A stretch of 64,000 bases of DNA from Nonomuraea africana (GTDB lineage Bacteria; Actinomycetota; Actinomycetes; Streptosporangiales; Streptosporangiaceae): positions 5,766,001-5,830,000 of the forward strand of contig NZ_JADBEF010000001.1 of assembly GCF_014873535.1 (NCBI RefSeq), read 5' to 3'. Made by a program: the position numbers and the translations under genes. Below are positions 57,801-64,000 of the stretch, piece by piece. Below the pieces are notes generated by a model, which was given only the letters and a program-made list of their open reading frames with translations, did not search any database and had not been told where the DNA came from. Within the stretch, counting starts at the first letter, position 1, and each line of letters begins with the position of its first letter.

Positions 57801-58199
57801 GTGAGCCAGGAGAGCGCGGCCACCAAGGCCATGATCAGGGACCAGCTCACCGTCCTGCGCAGGCGGATGCGGCGTGAGGCGCCCATCAGGGACGCGGGCG
57901 GGCGGGTGGTGGACTTCCCGGTCGCCGCCACGAGCGAGCACGTCAGAGACGTCACGGGCCGCGGGGCCGACCAGCTCCGCGGCCGTCGTCTGGTCGAGAG
58001 CAATCCCGAGGAGAGCATCGAGTGCGTGCTCGCCCCTGGACGGCGGCATCTCCGACGACGTCTGCGTCACCGCGCTGCGGGTGCTGTAGCTCCCTCCCAC
58101 GTCCTGAGGTACGCCTCCGCCCCCGAGGCGAGGTCGTCCACGATCGGCTGGCCCGCCAGGTGCCTCAGGTCCTCGATCCAGTCGGGCACCAGGCCGTAG
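57801..58199 (+). CDS. Hypothetical protein with possible frameshift
   Basis: GTG 57801 is preceded by a strong GGAGG site. The first 75 residues are polar and helical (TKAMIRDQLTVLRRRMRREA and TSEHVRDVTGRGADQLRG). In the open frame the rest is Arg/Ala-rich and overlaps the convergent peptidase gene by 133 bases. Shifting one base near 58,037 gives instead LDGGISDDVCVTALRVL and a stop at 58,089, which looks more like a real C-terminus. So either the gene is frameshifted or it ends as annotated. No family was recognised. Confidence 0.5.
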   Translation: MSQESAATKAMIRDQLTVLRRRMRREAPIRDAGGRVVDFPVAATSEHVRDVTGRGADQLRGRRLVESNPEESIECVLAPGRRHLRRRLRHRAAGAVAPSHVLRYASAPEARSSTIGWPARCLRSSIQSGTRP

Positions 58200-59620
58200 T
58201 GGGCCACCCCGTCCACGTTGTAGTCCCACACCCGCTCGCCGGTGCGCGGCCGGTCCAGCGCGGTGGTGCCGTCGTAGGAGGTGAACGGATAGGTCACGGC
58301 GCTGCCCGCCCGTGGCGCGGGCAGCGGGCCGAGGCCGTTGGCGTCCAGGCCGTAGCCGTAGCCGGGACGTCCGCTCTCCTGGCGCAGCGGCTGGGTGCGC
58401 CGCCACTCCTCGGCGAACTCCTCGGCGGCGTGGCCGTACTGGGTGACCATGCCGCCCAGGCGGTAGATCCGCGGCAGGAAGGCCGGGTCGGCCCAGCTGT
58501 GCGAGGAGATGACGCCCGGGTAGCGGGCGGCTTCGAGCAGGTCGAGCGTCTGGCCGGCGGCCTTGACGCTCATGTGGTCGATCTCGATGATCATGCCGCG
58601 CCGCATCATGCCCTCGACCATGTGGCGGCCGAGCGAGGTCAGTCCCTTGGGGTTGCAGTGCGGGGCGGGCGGATAGACCGGCAGCCCGACGCCGGGCGGC
58701 AGCCAGCGGGCCAGTTCCGGAGGCAGGACGGCGGGCGAGATCGGGTTGTCGTGCTCGGGCCCTCGGCACTTCTCCACCCGCCAGAAGCCGCCCGACGACA
58801 GCAGGTTGCCGAGGTTGACGATCGCGCCCTGGGTCCCGGAGTCGAAGCGCACACCGCACAGCGCGTTGTCGTACTTGTGGCAGACGAACATGCTGCGCAC
58901 GCCGAGCGCGTGCATCTCGTCGAGCCCGCGGTCGATCTGCGCCTTCGTGCAGTGCGGGACGCCGAGCGTGGTGCGGCAGCCGAACGGCTCCGAGGTCTCG
59001 ACGCCCAGCACGACGGCGAGCTTGCCCGCCGCGATGACCTCGCGCGCCTCCTCGGGGCCGCGCACCACGCGGAACCAGCCGAGCCCCGGGCCGCCCGCGA
59101 GCGTGTCGATGTGGTTCTGGAGCTCGAACGTGCGCTGGGCCTCGCGCCTGATGGCCCACATCTCGTCGCACGGGTTGCTCTTCAGCGGGTAGATCTCGCA
59201 GAGCTGTCTGTTGGCCACCAGGTCGTTGACCAGGACGCGCAGGCCGCCGCGCCACGCGCGTTCGATCCACTCGTAGTAGGCCTGCTGGTGGGTGAGGGAG
59301 TCGTGCGCGGGCCAGTCCTTGAAGGTCGGCCAGCCGACGGGGTCGTGGGTGCCGGTGGGCGAGCCCGTCCTGGTGAAGTTCTCGAACCAGGCGGCCTCGC
59401 CGTTCGGATGGTGGTCGAGGCAGTCGAGCAGCGCGCGGGCGATGCCCGCGGGATCGAACGGTTTGCCGCACAGCAGCTTGCCACCGAACGCCTCGTACGA
59501 CATCAGATGGCTGTGCGCGTCCACGAACCCGCGCACGGGTGCGGACGGCGAGGGCGGGGGCGCGGCCATCGCGACCGCGCCCAGCAGGGCGATGAGAGCC
59601 AGGACACGGCGGAGGGCCAT
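58067..59620 (-). CDS. Secreted membrane-dipeptidase-like amidohydrolase
   Basis: Exported protein of 517 residues. After the signal peptide (1-20), FVDAHSHLMS provides the first metal site (His-x-His) of the amidohydrolase barrel. GVETSEPFG, IIEIDHMSVKAAGQTLD and VISSHSWADP supply further ligands in the order seen in M19 membrane dipeptidases. It probably cleaves dipeptides or another amide outside the cell. It is longer than typical M19 enzymes (about 400), with an insertion in the first third. Confidence 0.83.
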   Translation of the reverse strand: MALRRVLALIALLGAVAMAAPPPSPSAPVRGFVDAHSHLMSYEAFGGKLLCGKPFDPAGIARALLDCLDHHPNGEAAWFENFTRTGSPTGTHDPVGWPTFKDWPAHDSLTHQQAYYEWIERAWRGGLRVLVNDLVANRQLCEIYPLKSNPCDEMWAIRREAQRTFELQNHIDTLAGGPGLGWFRVVRGPEEAREVIAAGKLAVVLGVETSEPFGCRTTLGVPHCTKAQIDRGLDEMHALGVRSMFVCHKYDNALCGVRFDSGTQGAIVNLGNLLSSGGFWRVEKCRGPEHDNPISPAVLPPELARWLPPGVGLPVYPPAPHCNPKGLTSLGRHMVEGMMRRGMIIEIDHMSVKAAGQTLDLLEAARYPGVISSHSWADPAFLPRIYRLGGMVTQYGHAAEEFAEEWRRTQPLRQESGRPGYGYGLDANGLGPLPAPRAGSAVTYPFTSYDGTTALDRPRTGERVWDYNVDGVAHYGLVPDWIEDLRHLAGQPIVDDLASGAEAYLRTWEGATAPAAR

Positions 59621-59658
59621 GCACTGACATCAACACCGAGCTACCGCTCGGTCAAGAC

Positions 59659-60399
59659 CTAACATGAGTCGTGCTCACTCAGGCAGTAGAGGCCGTAGGC
59701 CCTGCCCAGCACCGGCAGCGCCACGTTGCGCACCCTGATGCCGCCCGGCGTCATGCCCTTCTCCGAGCCCTTGTGCGCGTGACCGTGGAAGATGAGATCG
59801 GCTCCGACCGTGTCGACGGCCTCGGCCAGCAGGTAGCTGCCGAGGAAGGGGTAGATCTCCAGCGGCTCCCCCTCCAGGGTCTCCTTGACCGGCGAGTAGT
59901 GCGAGAGCACGATCTTGTAGTCGGTGTCGAGCTCCTTCAGCGCGCGCTGCCAGCTGTCGGCGATGCTCCTGGTGTGGCTGACGAAGCCCTTGATCTCGCG
60001 CTCGCCGAACTCGCTGGCGCACTTGCCCGCGAAGCCGCCGCCGAAGCCCTTGCCGCCGACCACCCCGAGCCGCGCGCCGCGGCAGGTGATGACGACCGCG
60101 TCGTCGTCGAGCACGATGATGCCGTGGTCGCGCATCTCGCTCATGATCTCGTACTGCAGGTCGGAGTGATAGTCGTGGTTGCCGAGGACGGCCACGACGG
60201 GGATCGGCAGGTCGCGGAACTCCTCCGCGACCAGCCTGCCCTCCGCCAGGGTCCCGTGCCTGGTGAGGTCGCCCGCCAGCAGCAGCACATCGGCCCTGCC
60301 CTCGAGGCCGGTCAGCCGCGCACGGTACTGGCCCCGCACGTCCTCACCCAGGTGCACGTCACCTACGGCCGCGATACGCAGCTCAGTCAAGATGCTCAT
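59659..60399 (-). CDS. Metallophosphoesterase
   Basis: Calcineurin-like phosphoesterase of 246 residues. All family motifs are present: GDVHLGED (D-x-H), LLAGDLTRHG (GD), VLGNHDYHSD (GNHD), VLSHYSP and FHGHAHKG (GHxH). Two metals are expected. The substrate may be a nucleotide, phospholipid or protein. ATG 60399 lies within the end of the BON gene (17-bp overlap), so the two are coupled. Confidence 0.9.
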   Translation of the reverse strand: MSILTELRIAAVGDVHLGEDVRGQYRARLTGLEGRADVLLLAGDLTRHGTLAEGRLVAEEFRDLPIPVVAVLGNHDYHSDLQYEIMSEMRDHGIIVLDDDAVVITCRGARLGVVGGKGFGGGFAGKCASEFGEREIKGFVSHTRSIADSWQRALKELDTDYKIVLSHYSPVKETLEGEPLEIYPFLGSYLLAEAVDTVGADLIFHGHAHKGSEKGMTPGGIRVRNVALPVLGRAYGLYCLSEHDSC

Positions 60400-60631
60400 C
60401 CTCTCCGGGCTCTCGGACCTGCACGACCTGTAGCTCGTTGTGCACGTGCAGCTCGGGGGCGGCCTCCTGCGCGACCCGCTCCATCAGGCGCCTGTGCTCC
60501 TCACCCGTGACATGGCCGCGCAGGAACAGCTGGTCGCCGCGCACGTCGACGCGGATGCCGAGCTCACTGGTCCTGTCGTCCTCGGCGAGCGCCCGCTGGA
60601 CGCGCGCCGCGACGTACTGCGGAGCCTCCAT
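60383..60631 (-). CDS. BON domain protein
   Basis: Protein of 82 residues that is almost entirely one BON domain: AARVQRALAEDD, then LGIRVDVRGDQLFLRGHVTGEEHR and VHNELQV. BON domains bind phospholipids, and stand-alone cytoplasmic ones sense envelope or osmotic stress. No signal peptide is visible. GGAGG precedes ATG 60631. It is followed by the overlapping metallophosphoesterase gene. Confidence 0.87.
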   Translation of the reverse strand: MEAPQYVAARVQRALAEDDRTSELGIRVDVRGDQLFLRGHVTGEEHRRLMERVAQEAAPELHVHNELQVVQVREPGEDEHLD

Positions 60632-60677
60632 CGCTTCCTCCTTCGTCAAACGGCTCGCATGCCCGCTGACGACCCGG

Positions 60678-61589
60678 TCAAACGGCCCTGATCAGGTCGA
60701 TGACCGCCTGTTCCGGGTCACCGGGACCGATCGCCCTACCCTGCTCGAAGGCCTCGATCACCCGGGGATCCACATAGGAGGCGCGCGCGACGGCGGGGGT
60801 GTTGCCCAGGTACTCGGCCACCTCCCGCATCACCCTGCTGACGCTCGGCGTGCGGGACAGTCCGACGGCCGCCAGCACGGTGCCGTGCCAGGTGCGGAAG
60901 TCCTTGGCCGTCGCCTCGCAGCCGAGCGTCTCGCGCACGTAGTCGTTGATGTCGGCGCTGCGCACGTCCACCCAGCCGGAGCTGTCGCGGTAGCGCAGCA
61001 GCTCGCCGTCGTGGCCCAGCGCCTTCAGCGACCTGATCACCTTGCAGGCCGCGGAGTCGACGACCTCCACCTCGCGGGGGATGTCGCCCTTGGCCGGATA
61101 GGAGAAGACGACGCTGCCGTTCGCGCAGGTGACGTGGTCCATCCTGAGCGTGGCCAGGCCGTACGACTCGTACTCCTCGCCGCCCACCCTGAAGTAGCCG
61201 ACATCCAGCAGGCGCGCGGCCGCCGCGAGCACCCGCTCCCTGGTCAGGCCCCTGCCCTCCAGCTGCTCCTGGACGATCTTCCTAAAGGCCGGCAGCCGCT
61301 CGGCCATCTCCAGCACCCTGTCGAACTTGATCCGGTCCTGCTGGGCGCGCCACTCGTCGTGGTAGCGGTACTGCCGCCGCCCCGCCGCGTCGGTGCCCGC
61401 CGCCTGCAGGTGCCCGTCGGGCGAACGGCAGATCCACACGTCCTTCCACGCGGGCGGCACGGCCAGCGCCCTGATCCTGCGCAGCGTGGCACGATCGCGC
61501 ACGGGCCGCCCGTCGGGATAGGAGTAGCTGAATCCCCGCCCCCTTCGCCTGCGCCTGATGCCAGGCTCATTCTGGTCACTGGGGTGCAC
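60678..61589 (-). CDS. DNA topoisomerase IB
   Basis: Type IB topoisomerase of 303 residues, the bacterial/poxviral type. Catalytic residues fall in PPAWKDVWICRS, KDFRTWHGT (with the active-site histidine) and YLGNTPAVARASYVDPRV, where Tyr272 is the nucleophile. It relaxes supercoils by a 3'-phosphotyrosine link. Many actinomycetes carry one beside the essential type IA enzyme. GTG 61589 is the likely start. It is divergent from the small membrane gene at 61,644. Confidence 0.9.
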   Translation of the reverse strand: MHPSDQNEPGIRRRRRGRGFSYSYPDGRPVRDRATLRRIRALAVPPAWKDVWICRSPDGHLQAAGTDAAGRRQYRYHDEWRAQQDRIKFDRVLEMAERLPAFRKIVQEQLEGRGLTRERVLAAAARLLDVGYFRVGGEEYESYGLATLRMDHVTCANGSVVFSYPAKGDIPREVEVVDSAACKVIRSLKALGHDGELLRYRDSSGWVDVRSADINDYVRETLGCEATAKDFRTWHGTVLAAVGLSRTPSVSRVMREVAEYLGNTPAVARASYVDPRVIEAFEQGRAIGPGDPEQAVIDLIRAV

Positions 61590-61643
61590 GCCGCCCGGCT
61601 ACCCGCGACGTTATGCCGCAAACTGCACGGGCAGGGGACGGCC

Positions 61644-61901
61644 ATGCATGATGACGACTACCGTCCCGAAGAGCACTCCTCTTCCGGCAAGCCCATGGTT
61701 CCTTCGACTCCACGCGATGTGGTCCACATCAGGGCGGGGTCGTTCATTCTGATCTTCCTGTTCGCGATCGGCGCCATCAGCATCATCGCCGGGATCGGCT
61801 GGCTCGCCATCGTGGCGGGCGTGCTCGTCGTGGCCACCATCGTGGACATCGTGCTGGCCGTACGCCGGCAGAAAGAGCGTGGCGCGGGAGAGGCGGGTTG
61901 A
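61644..61901 (+). CDS. Small two-helix membrane protein
   Basis: Protein of 85 residues with an acidic N-terminal half and two membrane segments (about 32-50 and 51-72) followed by RRQKERG. No conserved domain was recognised. ATG 61644 has GGGGACG upstream. Its TGA stop overlaps the ATG of the next gene by one base, so it is translated together with the SDR and may help anchor or regulate it. Confidence 0.6.
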   Translation: MHDDDYRPEEHSSSGKPMVPSTPRDVVHIRAGSFILIFLFAIGAISIIAGIGWLAIVAGVLVVATIVDIVLAVRRQKERGAGEAG

Positions 61902-62902
61902 TGCGCTCGGCTCGCGTGGTCGTGGTCACCGGGGCGAGCGGCGGTGTGGGGCGGGCGGTGGCGCGCGAGCTGGGCGCCCGCGGTGACTCCGTCGCGCTGA
62001 TCGCCCGCGGCACGACGGGTCTGGCCGCGGCGGCGGTCGACGTGGGTGCCGCCGGCGGCTCGGGGGTGGTCTACCCCGCCGACGTCTCCTCCTACGAGGA
62101 GGTACGGCAGGCGGCCGAGAGCGTCGAGGAGGACCTCGGGCCCATCGACGTCTGGATCAACGTCGCGTTCTCCTCGGTGTTCGCGCCCTTCGCCGACGTG
62201 CGGCCCGAGGAGTTCGAGCGGACGACGGCGGTGACCTACCTCGGCTACGTGTGGGGCACCAAGGTCGCGCTCGACCTGATGCGCCCGCGCGGCAGGGGGG
62301 TCGTCGTGCAGGCGGGGTCGGCGCTGGCCTACCGGGGCCTTCCGCTGCAGTCCGCCTACTGCGGCGCCAAGCACGCGATCAGGGGGTTCACCGAGTCGGT
62401 GCGCACCGAGTTGATGGCGGAGGGAAGCGGGGTGCGGGTGTGCATGGTCCAGCTGCCCGCGCTGAACACCCCGCAGTTCGACTGGGTGCTGTCACGGCTG
62501 AGACGGCATCCGCAGCCCGTGCCGCCCATCTTCCAGCCCGAGGTCGCGGCCAGGGCGCTGGTACACGCGGCCGACCACCCCGAGCGCAGGGAGTACTGGG
62601 TCGGCGCCGCCACCGCGCTCACCATCCTCGGCCAGCGGTTCGCGCCGGGGCTGCTCGACCGCTACCTGGCGAGGACGGGCACGTCCTCGCAGGTCACGAC
62701 GGAGCAGCCGCCGACGGGCGTGGCGAACCTCTGGGAGCCCGCCGACGAGGAGCACGACTACGGCGCGCACGGGAGCTTCGACTCCCGGTCGCACGAGCAC
62801 AGCCCGCAGCTCTGGCTGTCCCAGCACCGCAGGCCCGTGCTCATCACGCTCGGCGCCGCCGCGGCCGCGGGCGCGCTGGCCACGCGGGCGCTGCGCCGCT
62901 GA
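61901..62902 (+). CDS. Short-chain dehydrogenase with C-terminal membrane tail
   Basis: Classical-type SDR of 333 residues. The cofactor loop is TGASGGVG, the DVSS step and the NVAF step replace D-V and NNAG, and YCGAKHAIRGF has the catalytic Tyr-x-x-x-Lys with a serine upstream in AGSALAY. A C-terminal extension (about 270-333) ends in a hydrophobic helix and LRR, so the enzyme is likely membrane-tethered. Substrate unknown. ATG 61901 overlaps the preceding stop. Confidence 0.86.
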   Translation: MRSARVVVVTGASGGVGRAVARELGARGDSVALIARGTTGLAAAAVDVGAAGGSGVVYPADVSSYEEVRQAAESVEEDLGPIDVWINVAFSSVFAPFADVRPEEFERTTAVTYLGYVWGTKVALDLMRPRGRGVVVQAGSALAYRGLPLQSAYCGAKHAIRGFTESVRTELMAEGSGVRVCMVQLPALNTPQFDWVLSRLRRHPQPVPPIFQPEVAARALVHAADHPERREYWVGAATALTILGQRFAPGLLDRYLARTGTSSQVTTEQPPTGVANLWEPADEEHDYGAHGSFDSRSHEHSPQLWLSQHRRPVLITLGAAAAAGALATRALRR

Positions 62903-62931
62903 CAGAGAGGCCGGCAGAGAGGCTGACAGGG

Positions 62932-62955
62932 GCGCTGACATAGGCGCTGACATAG
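62932..62955. repeat. Two direct copies of a 12-bp repeat
   Basis: GCGCTGACATAG occurs twice in tandem between the SDR and transketolase genes; a related GGCTGACAGGG lies just before. It may be a slippage product; no function is apparent. Confidence 0.6.
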
Positions 62956-62999
62956 GCGGGGCAGGGCGGGGTAGGCGGCGGGAGACCTTAGGAGGACCG

Positions 63000-64000
63000 A
63001 TGCCGGAGCGGGATGTTCAGTACTTGTGCGAGTTGGCGATGCAGTTGCGGGTGGACTCGGTGCGGAGCTCGGACGCAGCGGGCTCAGGCCACCCGACCTC
63101 GTCGATGTCGGCCGCCGACCTGATGGCCGTCCTGTTCGCCCACCACCTCAGATACGACTTCGACCACCCCGACAACCCCGCCAACGACCACCTGATCTTC
63201 TCGAAGGGGCACGCTTCGCCCCTCCTCTACGCGCTATACAAGGCCGCGGGAGCCATCACCGACGAGGAGATGCTGACCTTCAGGAAGCGCGGCAGCCGCC
63301 TGGAAGGGCATCCGACGCCCCGCCTGCCGTGGGTCGACGTGGCGACGGGCTCGCTCGGGCAGGGACTGCCCGTGGGGGTGGGAGTCGCCCTCGCGGGCCG
63401 GCGCCTCGACCGCCTGCCGTACCACGTGTGGGTGCTGTGCGGCGACAGCGAGCTGGCCGAGGGGTCGATCTGGGAGGCCGCCGAGCACGCCGGGCACGAA
63501 GGGCTGTCCAACGTCACCGCGATCGTCGACGTCAACCGACTCGGCCAGCGTGGGCCCACCCGGCACGGCTGGGACACCGGCGCATACGCCCGCAGGTTCG
63601 GCGCGTTCGGCTGGCACACGATCGAGGTGGACGGGCACGATCCCGGCCAGATCGACTTCGCCCTCGGCGACGCGCGGAACACCCGCAGGCGACCGACCGT
63701 CATCCTGGCCCGCACCCGCAAGGGTGAGGGCGTCAACGACGTGGACAACCGCGAGGGCGCGCACGGCAAGCCACTGAAGGACGCCGCGCACGCGATCACG
63801 GAGCTGGGCGGCGACAGGGGCATCACCGTCAAGGTCAACCCGCCCGAGCTCTCCCGCGCCCCGCACACCTTCCCCAGCGGGCCGCTCGAGCTGCCTGCGT
63901 ACTCTCCGGGCGAGAAGGCCGCCACACGCAGCGCGTACGGCGCGGCGCTGAAGGCCCTGGGCGCGGCCCGCGGCGACGTGGTGGCGCTCGACGGCGAGGT
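63000..64000 (+). CDS. tkt: Transketolase, N-terminal part
   Basis: Thiamine-diphosphate enzyme that moves two-carbon units in the pentose phosphate pathway. The visible 333 residues carry SGHPTSSMSAADLMAVLF, IFSKGHASPLLYALYKA, DVATGSLGQGLPVGVGVALA and the ThDP/Mg motif GDSELAEGSIWEA with VDVNRLGQ. The end lies outside the window. A perfect AGGAGG box stands before ATG 63000. The Asn in VDVNRLGQ and Glu in AEGSIWEA are as in active enzymes. It may be a dedicated second transketolase, since most genomes keep the main one in the tal-zwf cluster. Confidence 0.92.
   Translation, partial: MPERDVQYLCELAMQLRVDSVRSSDAAGSGHPTSSMSAADLMAVLFAHHLRYDFDHPDNPANDHLIFSKGHASPLLYALYKAAGAITDEEMLTFRKRGSRLEGHPTPRLPWVDVATGSLGQGLPVGVGVALAGRRLDRLPYHVWVLCGDSELAEGSIWEAAEHAGHEGLSNVTAIVDVNRLGQRGPTRHGWDTGAYARRFGAFGWHTIEVDGHDPGQIDFALGDARNTRRRPTVILARTRKGEGVNDVDNREGAHGKPLKDAAHAITELGGDRGITVKVNPPELSRAPHTFPSGPLELPAYSPGEKAATRSAYGAALKALGAARGDVVALDGE

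Noticed and set aside
1..64000. CRISPR array, rRNA operon or intact insertion sequence
   Set aside because: No regularly spaced repeats of CRISPR type, no rRNA segments and no complete transposase with terminal repeats were seen.

Overview
The window is high-GC actinobacterial chromosome, roughly 70% GC by eye. Signs of the lineage are GTG starts, 4-bp GTGA/ATGA gene overlaps, F420-dependent oxidoreductases, a second SecA, a FAS-type set of acyl-CoA dehydrogenases, a c-di-AMP riboswitch and leaderless promoters. Gene content and protein style point to a filamentous actinomycete, most probably the Streptosporangiales. That placement is inference; there is no rRNA in the window to confirm it. 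Both ends cut through a gene: L-lysine 6-transaminase on the left and transketolase on the right.

Region by region. 1-9 kb: lysine 6-transaminase, a HdeD-like membrane protein, a PPOX/F420-type oxidoreductase coupled to a TrhA/hemolysin III membrane protein, a penicillin-binding protein, a spermidine-synthase-like protein, pirin, a Cu/Zn-SOD-like lipoprotein and a pterin dehydratase. 7.2-10.6 kb: an ngcEFG-type N-acetylglucosamine/chitobiose ABC importer behind a perfect ROK-type operator. 10.7-12.5 kb: an alkylsulfatase-like hydrolase, then a prophage scar made of a tail-like gene, a terminator and half of a tRNA-Arg. 12.5-18.6 kb: an accessory patch with a TetR/reductase pair, a short HTH gene, DUF1062, a 134-bp inverted-repeat element, a broken Tn3 transposase, a His-rich protein, a beta-propeller-like repeat protein, about 900 bp without genes and an IS256 relic. 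18.6-22 kb: a divergent sugar cluster with an aminotransferase, a PfkB kinase, a TetR regulator and a class II aldolase.

22-29 kb: a DUF885 protease-like protein, a DUF4032 kinase-like protein, a HxlR/NmrA pair, an alpha/beta hydrolase whose start lies in a 37-bp perfect palindrome, and a secreted barrel protein behind a c-di-AMP riboswitch. 29-32.5 kb: a dormancy-style stress set (universal stress protein, DUF1876, CBS protein, phosphoribosyltransferase-hydrolase fusion). 32.5-39.4 kb: a CynX-type transporter, a NAGPA-domain secreted protein, tRNA-Lys, a decayed sortase locus, a MoxR/VWA pair and a NERD protein. 39.5-47 kb: a TetR regulator, the efeUOB iron importer behind tandem iron boxes, and three acyl-CoA dehydrogenases in one operon whose operator closely matches the one in front of the TetR gene.

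47-64 kb: GNAT, a TetR/flavin monooxygenase pair with a perfect operator, two DMT/EamA transporters, a VOC protein, SecA2, PRC-barrel, small membrane proteins, an F420 luciferase-type oxidoreductase, an M19-like dipeptidase, a metallophosphoesterase with a BON protein, topoisomerase IB, an SDR and the transketolase start. The most striking item is in front of the EamA transporter at 51,045: a 12-codon leader peptide containing Pro-Pro-Pro, followed by mutually exclusive hairpins and a Shine-Dalgarno-masking stem. It looks like a ribosome-stalling translational attenuator.
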